A DNA stretch of 64,000 nt from JANQOH01 sp965201155 (GTDB taxonomy: Bacteria > Pseudomonadota > Alphaproteobacteria > UBA7887). The DNA lies in contig OZ241752.1 in NCBI GenBank assembly GCA_965201155.1, forward strand, positions 806,001-870,000, in the 5' to 3' direction. The notes under the pieces are model-generated. The model was not told where the DNA came from. It did no database searches and was given only the letters and a program-made list of their open reading frames with translations. Below, piece by piece: positions 25,631-34,166 of this stretch (position 1 is the stretch's first letter; every line of letters starts with the position of its first letter). Made by a program: the position numbers and the translations under genes.

Positions 25631-26506
25631 ATGTCCGGGCCGTCCGTCATGCAAATTTCCGTAACTGTCAGGGAATTGCGCGCTACCGTCGCCCGCTGGC
25701 GTGCCGACCGCAGCGGGCCGGTCGGCGTCGTTCCGACCATGGGATATCTGCATGACGGCCATATGGCGCTTATCGCGCGGGCAGCGGCGCGATGCTCGCG
25801 AACAGTGGTGACAATTTTCGTCAATCCGGCCCAGTTCGGTCCCGACGAGGATTTCACAACCTATCCGCGCGACCTCGAGGGTGACCTCGAGAAATTGCGT
25901 GCGGCCGGCGTGGACGCAGCATTTGTGCCGCAGACAGCCGAAATCTATCCGCCCGATTTCGCCACGACCGTCTCGGTCGCGGGCCTCACGGAGGATCTGT
26001 GCGGCGCCGCGCGCCCCGGTCATTTCGACGGGGTGGCGACAATTGTCGCCAAACTGTTCCTGCAATGCGGCGCCGACGAAGCGTTTTTCGGGGAAAAGGA
26101 TTTCCAGCAGCTCAGGATGGTGACACGCATGGCGCGCGATCTCGACATTCCCACGACAGTGGTCGCCGTGCCCACGGTGCGCGAGCCGGACGGCCTTGCC
26201 ATCTCGTCGCGCAATGTGCGCCTCAGCGCCGCCCAGCGAGCAATCGCGCCGGCACTGTCCCGCGCGCTGGCGGAGGCCGCCGCGGCTGCGGCCCGTGGCG
26301 GCGCCATCGCCGATGTGGAAACCACCGGGCGCCGCAAACTGATCACCGCCGGGTTCGACAATGTGGACTATTTCGAATGCCGGGACGCCGAAACCCTTGC
26401 ACCGATTACCGCGGTCACAGCCCCCGCCCGCATATTGGCCGCCGCATGGCTCGGCTCGACGCGCTTGATCGATAATTTTCCGGTACCGCCTCCCGCCGGC
26501 GCCTAG
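25631..26506 (+). CDS. panC: Pantoate-beta-alanine ligase (pantothenate synthetase)
   Basis: A 291-residue enzyme joining pantoate and beta-alanine to pantothenate. It has PTMGYLHDGHMALI (the HIGH-like ATP motif), FVNPAQFGP, GEKDFQQL and the KMSKS-like ISSRNVRLS. GGGAGG lies 6 bases before the ATG at 25631. It overlaps the convergent mutL by 4 bases. No panB or panD is adjacent. Confidence 0.97.
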   Translation: MSGPSVMQISVTVRELRATVARWRADRSGPVGVVPTMGYLHDGHMALIARAAARCSRTVVTIFVNPAQFGPDEDFTTYPRDLEGDLEKLRAAGVDAAFVPQTAEIYPPDFATTVSVAGLTEDLCGAARPGHFDGVATIVAKLFLQCGADEAFFGEKDFQQLRMVTRMARDLDIPTTVVAVPTVREPDGLAISSRNVRLSAAQRAIAPALSRALAEAAAAAARGGAIADVETTGRRKLITAGFDNVDYFECRDAETLAPITAVTAPARILAAAWLGSTRLIDNFPVPPPAGA

Positions 26507-28299
26507 CGGCGCCCGAACAGGCGCTCGATATCGTTGAGATGGAGCGCGACATAAGTCGGGCGGCCATGATTGCACTGGCCGGAATGCGGCGTGTTCTCCA
26601 TTTCCCGCAACAGCGCGTCCATTTCCGCTACGCTCAGCCGGCGGCCGGCGCGCACGCTGCCATGACACGCCATGGTGGCGCACACCTCATCCAGTCGCTC
26701 CACCAGGCTTGACGCCTGGTCAAGCGCCGCCACATCGTCGGCAAGGTCGCGCACCAATCCCTGGATGTCGAGATCGCCGAGCGCCGCCGGCGCCTCGCGC
26801 ACGATCACCGCACCGCTGCCGAAACCCTCAAGCACCAGCCCCAGACCGGCGAGCTCGTCAGCGCGCGCAGCCAGTGCCCCCGCCGCGACCGGGTCGAGCT
26901 CCACCACCTCCGGGATGAGCAGAACCTGGCGCGGCACCCCGCTGGCCGCCAGCGCTGCCCGCATACGCTCCAGCACCAGGCGTTCATGCGCCGCATGTTG
27001 GTCGACAATGACAAGGCCGTCGGCGGTTTGCGCCACGATATACGTAGCATGCACCTGCGCCCGCGCCGCTCCCAGCGGCCAGTCCTGCGCGTCGGAACTC
27101 CCGGGAGCTTCGGCCGCCGCGGTTTCCCTGACCTGCGACTCTGCACTCGCCGCCGGCGGCAGGTCGGCAAGGAACGGCGCCGGCGGCGCCTGCGCGTTCG
27201 CAGCCTCGGCCAGCACGCTGGCTGACGGACGCGGCGGCGGCCCCCATCCCGGCTGCGCCGCACGCAGCGCCGCACCGGCCACAGTGGTTGCCGCCCGGTG
27301 CCCGTCGGCGTCCAGCGCAGCGCGCACGGCGCCGACAATCAAGGCGCGCACAGCGGCGGCGTCACGAAAGCGCACCTCAGCCTTGGCCGGATGGACGTTC
27401 ACATCCACCATCTCCGGCGGCGCGTCGATGAACAACGCCGCCATCGGATGGCGGTCGCGCGCCAACAGACCGTGATAGGCGCCGCGCAGCGCTCCCAACA
27501 GAAGGCGGTCCCGAACCGGGCGGCCATTGACAAATACGAACTGCCGCCGCGCCTGGGCAAAATTGAAGGTCGGCAGACCGGCATGGCCGCTGATCGTCAG
27601 CCTGCCTCGCGCGGCCGCCACCGGCGCGGCATTGTCGGCAAACTCGGCGCCCAGCAAGCCGCGCAGGCGGCCCAGGCGCGCCTCTTGCGCATCTCCCGAT
27701 TCAGCGCGCAGGTCATGCCGCACGCGCCCGTCATTCGTCAGGCGAAACGCGATATCGGGGCGCGCCATGGCCATATCCGCGAAACGCTCGCCCGCCGCTC
27801 CCGCTTCGGCGCGGTCGCCTTTCAGGAATTTCAGGCGTGCCGGCGTGGCATAGAACAAGTCCCGCACCTCGACGCGGGTGCCGGCCGCCAGCGCCGCCGG
27901 GCGGAGCGGTGCCGGCGCACCGCCTTCGACAGCCATCGACCAGGCGTGTTCGGCGCCGCACGCGCGGCTCACCATGCGCAGCCGGGCAACCGCACCGATC
28001 GACGGCAGCGCTTCACCGCGAAAGCCGAACGTCACAATCGAGTCCAGCGTGTCCCCGGCAAGTTTTGATGTCACATGGCGTTCAATCGCCAGTGCGAGTT
28101 CGCCGCCGCTCATGCCCTTGCCGTCATCGGTGACGACAATGGCGCCCTTGCCGCCGCGCGTCAGTTCGACATCGACGCGTCCGGCGCCGGCGTCCACAGC
28201 GTTTTCCACCAGCTCCTTCACCACATTGGCCGGGCGCTCGATCACTTCGCCAGCGGCGATGCGGTTGATCAACCCGTCGGGCAGGCGGCGCAGGCTCAT
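26503..28299 (-). CDS. mutL: DNA mismatch repair protein MutL
   Basis: A 598-residue mismatch repair ATPase. The N-terminal GHKL domain shows AAGEVIERPANVVKELVENA, DDGKGM and TFGFRGEALPSIG. The C-terminal domain has the endonuclease motif DQHA-x2-E-x4-E (VDQHAAHERLVLE) plus ACHGSVRAG and CNHGRP. This MutL therefore probably nicks DNA itself, as expected for bacteria lacking MutH. The ATG at 28299 overlaps the pgi stop (ATGA), so translation is coupled. Confidence 0.96.
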   Translation of the reverse strand: MSLRRLPDGLINRIAAGEVIERPANVVKELVENAVDAGAGRVDVELTRGGKGAIVVTDDGKGMSGGELALAIERHVTSKLAGDTLDSIVTFGFRGEALPSIGAVARLRMVSRACGAEHAWSMAVEGGAPAPLRPAALAAGTRVEVRDLFYATPARLKFLKGDRAEAGAAGERFADMAMARPDIAFRLTNDGRVRHDLRAESGDAQEARLGRLRGLLGAEFADNAAPVAAARGRLTISGHAGLPTFNFAQARRQFVFVNGRPVRDRLLLGALRGAYHGLLARDRHPMAALFIDAPPEMVDVNVHPAKAEVRFRDAAAVRALIVGAVRAALDADGHRAATTVAGAALRAAQPGWGPPPRPSASVLAEAANAQAPPAPFLADLPPAASAESQVRETAAAEAPGSSDAQDWPLGAARAQVHATYIVAQTADGLVIVDQHAAHERLVLERMRAALAASGVPRQVLLIPEVVELDPVAAGALAARADELAGLGLVLEGFGSGAVIVREAPAALGDLDIQGLVRDLADDVAALDQASSLVERLDEVCATMACHGSVRAGRRLSVAEMDALLREMENTPHSGQCNHGRPTYVALHLNDIERLFGRR

Positions 28300-29645
28300 G
28301 GCGCGCCCCCCGTCCATGCGGCAAGAGCGCGATGCGCGCGCCGCTTGCTGTCGTCCACCGCCGGCTGGTCAAACGCATCCACCCCCAGAAGTCCGGCGGC
28401 GATCACCGTCTCCAGCATGAAGTGCATGAGCAGCGCGCCGAGCCGCCGCCCGTCCACGGCACCGATGCGCATGAGGCGCACCGGCCGCCCTGCAGCCGCC
28501 AATGAGTCGGCGGTGGCGGACGCCATCGCAGCGACGAGGCTGCCGAGACTCGCACCGGCAAATTCCGCCAGGCGCGAATCACCGGCCACGAGAGCGGGCG
28601 CGACACGGGCGCCGCCGCCGCCGCCGACCGTCACCAGCGTGACCAGCTTGTCCGCCGGACCGTCGAGAAAAAGCTGCAATTGGCTGTGCTGGTCGCGTGG
28701 GCCAAGCGCAGCCAGGGGCGTTGTGCCCTTGCCGTCCTTGCCCAGCGATTCGGCCCACAACTGGCAATACCACGCGGCAAAAGGCGCCAGCCGGTCGTCA
28801 TAGGGCATCATCACGCTGATCGCCGCCCTTCCCGATTCGGCAAGCGCGGCCTGCAGCGCCGCTCCCGCCGCCGGCGGCGCCTGGTGCGGTTCGCGCGCGG
28901 CCAGGGTGCGCTGCATCACGGCGGCCGCGCCCGCGCATACCGCCGCCGGGTCCAACCCGGCGAACATCGCCGGCAGCAGACCCACCGGCGACAGCGCCGC
29001 ATAGCGTCCGCCAAGCGCCGGGTCGTGATCAATGACGGTGATGCCAAAACGCGCCGCAAAGCGCCGCAACGGATTGTCGCCAGGCTGGCAAATGGCGAGA
29101 AACCGCCGCGCCGCTTCATCTTCTGCCGCCGCCGCCTCCCATGCGATCAGGCATTGAACGAGCGTTTCGGCAGTGCTGCCCGATTTGGAAATGACCAGAA
29201 ACAGTGTGTGCGCGAGATCGAGGCGCGCGAGCAGGTGCGCAAAACTGCAGGCATCGGCATTGTCGCAAAAATGCATGCCCATGCGCCCGGTCGCGGCGGC
29301 GGCCAGTGCCTGGCCGCCAAGGCTCGAACCGCCCGCGCCGATCACCACCAGATCGCGCATGCCGGGGCGGCATTCGCTGACGAGCCGCGCCAGGGCGGAG
29401 ATTTCGTTCCGGCGTTTGGCAAGGCCGAGAAGGGGCAACGCGTCCGATTCGCTGTCGGAACGCAGCGCAGCAAGCAGCGGGCGGCAGCGCTCCAGCGCCG
29501 CCGCAAACGCCGCCCTGTCGCCATGCGCACTCCCCGCCGGAAAACAGGACGCGAGATCATGCTCGTAAGGCAGGGAGTTATCGGCATCGGGCCTGCCGGC
29601 GCCGGTCGTCTCAACAGAAACACCGCCGAACACTGATCTCGGCAT
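28296..29645 (-). CDS. pgi: Glucose-6-phosphate isomerase
   Basis: A 449-residue phosphoglucose isomerase with two SIS domains. Motifs are VIGAGGSSLGGQAL, ISKSGSTAETLVQ and the signature DQHSQLQLFLDGP. It is at the short end of the family (E. coli Pgi is about 550 residues), and fits the compact form seen in several alphaproteobacteria. The ATG at 29645 has GGAGG about 5 bases upstream; the longer frame lacks this. It is the first gene of a pgi-mutL pair. Confidence 0.9.
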   Translation of the reverse strand: MPRSVFGGVSVETTGAGRPDADNSLPYEHDLASCFPAGSAHGDRAAFAAALERCRPLLAALRSDSESDALPLLGLAKRRNEISALARLVSECRPGMRDLVVIGAGGSSLGGQALAAAATGRMGMHFCDNADACSFAHLLARLDLAHTLFLVISKSGSTAETLVQCLIAWEAAAAEDEAARRFLAICQPGDNPLRRFAARFGITVIDHDPALGGRYAALSPVGLLPAMFAGLDPAAVCAGAAAVMQRTLAAREPHQAPPAAGAALQAALAESGRAAISVMMPYDDRLAPFAAWYCQLWAESLGKDGKGTTPLAALGPRDQHSQLQLFLDGPADKLVTLVTVGGGGGARVAPALVAGDSRLAEFAGASLGSLVAAMASATADSLAAAGRPVRLMRIGAVDGRRLGALLMHFMLETVIAAGLLGVDAFDQPAVDDSKRRAHRALAAWTGGAP

Positions 29646-29658
29646 TCGGCCTCCGCTG

Positions 29659-29740
29659 TAATGTTTTTCCCCGCAGCACTTAGCGTCGGCGTGCATGGCC
29701 CGAATGCCGTTATCGCATAATGTTCTCCTATAATGTTCCC
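29659..29740. repeat. Three imperfect direct repeats TAATGTTYYYCC between pgi and the aldolase
   Basis: TAATGTTTTTCC (29659-29670), TAATGTTCTCC (29718-29728) and TAATGTTCCC (29731-29740), the last two 13 bases apart. The third overlaps a TATAAT at 29729-29734. They lie in the 219-base divergent interval and could be operator sites, although this is only inferred from repetition. Confidence 0.45.
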
Positions 29741-29864
29741 TGCAGCGCCGCAAATCAATCCCGAATCCGCGCTTTGGCCGCCATGGCGCGCCACCGCTGG
29801 CGCCGCCGCAGCGAGTCGGTTATAAGCCGCAAGCAATTGCGCCGCAGCGGGAGGAACTCAGGAC

Positions 29865-30632
29865 ATGCGCGAGAACAAGGTGCGGACCATCTGGAAGGAA
29901 GGCGGCGCCGTGGTCAATGGCTGGCTCGCCATCCCCCACACCTTTTCCGCTGAAACCATGGCCAACGCGCCGTTTGACAGCGTTACCATCGACACGCAGC
30001 ACGGCATGGTCGACTTTCCCGACGCGGTCTCCATGTTCGCCGCGATGTCCGCCTATGCGCCGGTGCCGCTGGCGCGCGTGCCGTGGAACGATCCGGCGGC
30101 GATCATGAAACTGCTCGATGCCGGCTCCTACGGCATCATCTGCCCGATGATCAATACGGCGGAGGAATGCGAGAGGTTTGTCGGTGCCTGCCGCTATGCG
30201 CCGGAAGGCTATCGCAGTTTCGGCCCCGCACGCGGCCTTCTCTATGGCGGATCGGACTATGCCGCCAATGCCAACGACACCATCATTGCCATGGCAATGA
30301 TCGAGACCGCGGAAGCCGTGGACAATGTCGACGAGATCATGGCGGTGCCGGGGCTGGACGGGGTGTATATCGGCCCCAATGACCTCGCCATCAGCTTGGG
30401 GAACCCGCCGAATCCCGAACCCACCGCCCCCAATGTGGTGGAGGCGTGCGAGACCGTCCTGGCGGCAGCGCGCAAGCATGGCATCGCCGCCGGGATGCAT
30501 ACGCCGTCCGGCGCATCGGCGCGCGACAAGATCGACAAGGGCTATCAGTTCCTGACCATAGCCAATGATACACGGCTGCTGGCGGCAGCGGCAGTGCAGG
30601 AAATCCGCGTAGCGCGCGGCGGCAACGCCTGA
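29865..30632 (+). CDS. HpcH/HpaI-family class II aldolase
   Basis: A 255-residue metal-dependent aldolase of the HpcH/HpaI family. It has NGWLAIPHTFSAE, DTQHGMVDF (the catalytic His region), GSYGIICPMINTAEE, YRSFGPARGLLYGG, and GVYIGPNDLAISLG with the metal ligand Asp. Members cleave 2-keto-4-hydroxy acids such as 4-hydroxy-2-oxoheptanedioate to pyruvate and an aldehyde. Nothing next to it defines the pathway. GGGAGGA lies about 10 bases before the ATG. Confidence 0.88.
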   Translation: MRENKVRTIWKEGGAVVNGWLAIPHTFSAETMANAPFDSVTIDTQHGMVDFPDAVSMFAAMSAYAPVPLARVPWNDPAAIMKLLDAGSYGIICPMINTAEECERFVGACRYAPEGYRSFGPARGLLYGGSDYAANANDTIIAMAMIETAEAVDNVDEIMAVPGLDGVYIGPNDLAISLGNPPNPEPTAPNVVEACETVLAAARKHGIAAGMHTPSGASARDKIDKGYQFLTIANDTRLLAAAAVQEIRVARGGNA

Positions 30633-30658
30633 GCGCGCCCGGCTCCTTTATCAGACCG

Positions 30659-31408
30659 TTATTCACCTCCATACGCGGCGCCCACCACCGCGTCGAGTTC
30701 CGACCAGTGCGCGTCAAAGGCCGCGCGCGCTGCATCTTCCCCGTCACCGGGGCGCAAATGGCGGTAAAGCAGAGCCAGGGCCTTGATGTCCACAGGCGCC
30801 GGCGCCGTGGCGAAGGAACTCAGGCCGTGGCCGGCAAATACCACGCTGGCGGGAATCCAGGACGAATGACCGCCCGGCCCCAGCGCATGATACAATTCGT
30901 GAATGATCGTCGCCCGCCGCTCGCGGCCTGCCAATTCGTCGCGTACCAGCACAATGGCGAAATGCAGTCCGTGGCGCGCCGTGACATCCACCTCGGTATA
31001 ACCCACGCCGCGCATGGCAAGGTCCGCGCGCATGCCGTAGGCGGTGGCAATGGCACGCATATCCCTCAGCGGCGCGAAGAACATGCCGACGGTTGCCGCC
31101 GCAGGATCATTCGCTTCGATGCGCAGTGCGAGCCCGCCCATTCCGTGGTTGATTTTTTCGACGGCGGTTTCCACAAACGCACGGTCCTCCGGCCGGGCGC
31201 CGAACAGCATCAGCACGGGCGCCGTTTCCCAGCGCGTGATGCGGCGGCCCCGCCATGTGGATTCATCCCGAGCGCCGAACAACACATCCTGCACATGCCG
31301 CCATTCGCGCTCACGAACGCCGTCGTTCGCCGCGACGTCGCCGCCCGCCAGGACCAGCGTGAGCAGGAACACCGAAAATCGGTGGATGCGGCCCCGCCCC
31401 GGCGCCAT
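30659..31408 (-). CDS. DUF2927 protein with signal peptide and HExxH motif
   Basis: A 249-residue protein with an N-terminal signal peptide (hydrophobic 11-24) and a domain matching the DUF2927 pattern. Residues 170-174 are HELYH in IIHELYHALGPGG, the zinc-metalloprotease form HExxH, followed by HSSWIP. It is probably periplasmic and may be a zinc hydrolase, but no substrate is known. The start at 31408 has GAGGG about 5 bases upstream; Met codons at 31426 and 31438 are alternatives. Convergent with the aldolase gene. Confidence 0.75.
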   Translation of the reverse strand: MAPGRGRIHRFSVFLLTLVLAGGDVAANDGVREREWRHVQDVLFGARDESTWRGRRITRWETAPVLMLFGARPEDRAFVETAVEKINHGMGGLALRIEANDPAAATVGMFFAPLRDMRAIATAYGMRADLAMRGVGYTEVDVTARHGLHFAIVLVRDELAGRERRATIIHELYHALGPGGHSSWIPASVVFAGHGLSSFATAPAPVDIKALALLYRHLRPGDGEDAARAAFDAHWSELDAVVGAAYGGE

Positions 31409-31479
31409 GTCGCCCTCGCGCTTCATCGCCGGCACCATAGCGCGGCGTCGCCTCTGCTGAAATGCACACCGCCGGGCAA

Positions 31480-31508
31480 TTGACCTTGGCACTGCGCAAG
31501 TGGATATT
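31480..31508 (+). promoter_or_regulatory. Candidate promoter of the mod-associated gene run
   Basis: TTGACC (31480-31485), a 17-base spacer and GATATT (31503-31508), about 50 bases before the ATG at 31559. This would serve the small exported protein and possibly the whole run to modC. No obvious molybdate-type palindrome was recognised here. Confidence 0.4.
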
Positions 31509-31558
31509 GTGGCCAGCCAGCCAGGCTCGTCGCCAAGCTCCGCCAGGGAGGTACCCTC

Positions 31559-31834
31559 ATGATCCTGACAAAATCCCTGATCGCCGTCGCCGCCGGACTG
31601 ATCATGCAGGCGGGCGCCGGCTGCTTTTCGCCGACCATCCTCGAGGATAATGGTGAAATCGTGACCCTGCGCTACGGGCCGTGGGCCACCGCGTGGGAAA
31701 TTGCGAGCAAGGCAGAGAAAATGTGCGAGGAATATGACCGGGCGGCCGAGCTGGTTGCCGACGTCGAATCGCTTGCGGAACCGAATTTCCGCGAAGCGAC
31801 CTTCGTCTGCCACGCTGACGAACACCTCACCTGA
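31559..31834 (+). CDS. Small exported hypothetical protein
   Basis: A 91-residue protein with a hydrophobic N-terminus (residues 5-21) and Cys22 in AGAGC, which could be a lipidation site although the lipobox is not canonical. Two further cysteines lie in KMCEEYD and FVCHADEH. GGGAGG lies about 8 bases before the ATG. I do not recognise the family. It is the first gene of a same-strand run leading into modABC. Confidence 0.6.
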   Translation: MILTKSLIAVAAGLIMQAGAGCFSPTILEDNGEIVTLRYGPWATAWEIASKAEKMCEEYDRAAELVADVESLAEPNFREATFVCHADEHLT

Positions 31835-31856
31835 GTCTCGTGCGACCCGTGCAGCC

Positions 31857-32255
31857 ATGACCGGCGCTTCCGTCCCGCGCGTTACTCTGGCGCAGCTCGA
31901 CGCCATACAGGACGCATTCAATCGCCACGATGTGGACGCCATCACCTCGTGGTTCGCCGAAGACGGCGAATGGCTGATGGCGCGCGGACCCGACCCGGCG
32001 GGTGGACGACGATTGGTAGGCCGGGAGGCGATCGGAGCCGTTCTGCGCGAGCGTTTTGCAGTGATCCGCGACATGCGGTGGGAGGACATGCGGCATTTCA
32101 TCGCCGGTGATCGCGCCGTGTCGGAATGGACCGTGCGCGGGACTCTGCCCGGCGGCGCGCCGCTGAACTTGCAGGGGTGCGATGTCTGGCAGTTTCGCGG
32201 CGACCGGATCCTGCGCAAGGACACCTACTGGAAAGTGCACGAACCCGACGCCTGA
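31857..32255 (+). CDS. SnoaL/NTF2-like fold protein
   Basis: A 132-residue protein with the SnoaL-like pattern: an N-terminal helix with FNRHDVDAITSWFAEDGEW, then GREAIGAVLRERF and a beta-rich half ending DRILRKDTYWKVHE. Such folds bind small ligands or act as small isomerases or cyclases. It starts 22 bases after the small exported protein and ends directly before the ModE-like gene (TGA then ATG). Its role beside a molybdate locus is unknown. Confidence 0.75.
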   Translation: MTGASVPRVTLAQLDAIQDAFNRHDVDAITSWFAEDGEWLMARGPDPAGGRRLVGREAIGAVLRERFAVIRDMRWEDMRHFIAGDRAVSEWTVRGTLPGGAPLNLQGCDVWQFRGDRILRKDTYWKVHEPDA

Positions 32256-32648
32256 ATGGCCCGGCGCACGATGGCCGAACCCCGCAAGCTGCGTCTGCGC
32301 ATTTTGTTCGGGCCGGAAGTCGCAATCGGTCCGGGCAAGATCGCCCTCATGCGTGCCATCGTCGAAACCGGCTCGATCTCCGCCGCAGCGCGGCGTCTCG
32401 GCATGTCTTACCGCCGCGCCTGGCTGCTGGTTGACACCATGAATCGCTGTTTTCGCAGCCCGGTGGTCGAAACCGTCTCGGGCGGCAAAGGCGGCGGCGG
32501 CGCCCGCATCACCGAGCTGGGCCGCGAAGTCCTGCGCCGCTACGAAACCATGGAAAAAACCGCCGCAGACAGCGTGCGACCGCACATGAAGGCATTCAGC
32601 GCCCTGCTTTCCGACCGCAGCCCGGACCACCCGCAGGCCGAGCCTTGA
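32256..32648 (+). CDS. ModE-type winged-helix regulator lacking the molybdate-binding domain
   Basis: A 130-residue protein matching the N-terminal DNA-binding domain of ModE: IGPGKIALMRAIVETGS followed by ISAAARRLGMSYRRAWLLVD as the helix-turn-helix, then the GGKGGGGARITELG wing. It lacks the C-terminal Mop domains that bind molybdate in E. coli ModE, so it may sense molybdate indirectly or not at all. It abuts the previous gene and its stop overlaps the modA start. Probably regulates this locus. Confidence 0.85.
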   Translation: MARRTMAEPRKLRLRILFGPEVAIGPGKIALMRAIVETGSISAAARRLGMSYRRAWLLVDTMNRCFRSPVVETVSGGKGGGGARITELGREVLRRYETMEKTAADSVRPHMKAFSALLSDRSPDHPQAEP

Positions 32649-33457
32649 CCGGGGCGCACAGGAGGCGGCGCGCCCTGCGCCTGCGCTGGATGCTCGTCCT
32701 GCTGCCACTGTTGGCCGCGCCGGCAGCCCCTCCGACGCAGGCGGCGGAACAGGTGGTGGTGTTTGCCGCTGCCAGCGTGACCGATGCGCTCAACGCCGCC
32801 ATCGCCGCCTATGGCGCGCGCGCCGCCACCCGGGTCGTGCCGGTCTATGCCGCGAGTTCGGTGCTGGCGCGCCAGATCGCGGCCGGAGCGCCGGCGGCAC
32901 TTTTTCTTTCCGCCAGCCCGGAATGGGTGTCGTGGCTTGAGGAACGTGGCGCGCTCATCCCCGGTTCGCGCGTTGACCTGCTGGGCAACCGGCTGGTATT
33001 GGCGGCTTATGCCGATACGCCGCTGCTGCCATCGCTGACAGCAGCCCTGAGCGATGACGGACCGCTGGCCGACGGTCGCCTCGCCATCGCCGATCCCGAC
33101 CACGTTCCGGCGGGCCGCTATGCGCAACAGGCGCTTCAGGCGCTCGGCGTCTGGGCGCTGGCATCCCGGCGCGCCGTGCGCGCCGGTAATGTCCGTTCCG
33201 CCCTCGCCCTGATCGAACGCGGCGAGACGCCGCTCGGAATCGTCTATCGCACTGACCTCGCGATCTGCCGGTCGTGCCGTATCGTGGCGGAATTTCCTCC
33301 CGCCGCACATGCGCCCATCGTCTATCCCCTCGCTATGATCGCCGATCACCGGACCGCCGCGGCCGAGGCCTTCCACGAATTTCTGCGAGGCAGCGACGCC
33401 GCCGCCTTGTTTTCCGGCTTCGGCTTCACCGTAAACATGATCGACGATGGGCCGTGA
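32645..33457 (+). CDS. modA: Molybdate ABC transporter, periplasmic binding protein
   Basis: A 270-residue solute-binding protein. A signal peptide (arginine-rich then WMLVLLPLLAAP, cleavage near TQAAEQ) precedes VVVFAAASVTDALNAAIAAY, the ModA signature whose Ser residues bind oxyanion; YAASSVLARQI and FLSASPEWV follow. The TTG start at 32645 overlaps the previous stop (TTGA). An ATG at 32690 would cut the signal peptide, so TTG is preferred. Tungstate could also be bound. Confidence 0.92.
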   Translation: MTGAHRRRRALRLRWMLVLLPLLAAPAAPPTQAAEQVVVFAAASVTDALNAAIAAYGARAATRVVPVYAASSVLARQIAAGAPAALFLSASPEWVSWLEERGALIPGSRVDLLGNRLVLAAYADTPLLPSLTAALSDDGPLADGRLAIADPDHVPAGRYAQQALQALGVWALASRRAVRAGNVRSALALIERGETPLGIVYRTDLAICRSCRIVAEFPPAAHAPIVYPLAMIADHRTAAAEAFHEFLRGSDAAALFSGFGFTVNMIDDGP

Positions 33458-34161
33458 GCGACTGGTTGACACCATTGACAGCGGCCGAATGGGATGCTCT
33501 CCGGCTGTCCCTGCGCGTTGCCGTATTGTGTGTCGTCGGCAGCCTGCCCTTTGCGCTGGCCGCAGCGTGGCTGCTGGCGCGCTGCGTGTTTCCCGGCAAG
33601 GTCCTGCTGGACGGGCTGGTGCATCTGCCGCTGGTTCTGCCGCCGGTCGTTGTCGGCTATGTGCTGCTGGTCACGTTCGGGCGCCGCGGGTTGATCGGCG
33701 CGCCCCTGCATGACTGGTTCGGCGTAACCATCGCCTTCACCTGGCAGGGCGCGGCGGTGGCGTCCGCGGTGATGGGATTTCCGCTCATGGTGCGGGCCAT
33801 TCGTCTGAGTCTGGAATCGGTCGATCGCGGCCTCGAGGCAGCGGCGCGAACATTGGGCGCCGGGCGCTGGGACGTGTTTCGCAGCATCACCCTGCCCCTG
33901 ACTGCAACGGGGATACTCGCCGGCGTTGTTCTGTCCTTTGCCCGCAGCCTTGGCGAGTTCGGCGCCACCATCACCTTCGTCTCCAACATTCCCGGCGAAA
34001 CGCGCACCTTGCCGCTGGCAATATACAGCGCTACCCAAGTTCCCGACAGCGAGGCGGCGGCGCTGCGGCTGACCGTTGTTTCCGTCGTTCTGGCGCTGGC
34101 CGCCCTGTCATGTTCGGAATTGCTGGCCCGCCGCGCCGCCGCGCGGGTCGGGCGCTCATAG
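33454..34161 (+). CDS. modB: Molybdate ABC transporter permease
   Basis: A 235-residue inner-membrane permease with about five to six hydrophobic segments. It has LPLVLPPVVVGYVLL early and the EAA loop motif (LEAAARTLGAGRWDVFRSITLP) that contacts ModC. GTG at 33454 overlaps the modA stop (GTGA), showing coupled translation; the frame extends upstream only over modA. It ends 5 bases before modC. Confidence 0.95.
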   Translation: MSDWLTPLTAAEWDALRLSLRVAVLCVVGSLPFALAAAWLLARCVFPGKVLLDGLVHLPLVLPPVVVGYVLLVTFGRRGLIGAPLHDWFGVTIAFTWQGAAVASAVMGFPLMVRAIRLSLESVDRGLEAAARTLGAGRWDVFRSITLPLTATGILAGVVLSFARSLGEFGATITFVSNIPGETRTLPLAIYSATQVPDSEAAALRLTVVSVVLALAALSCSELLARRAAARVGRS

Positions 34162-34166
34162 CGGCA

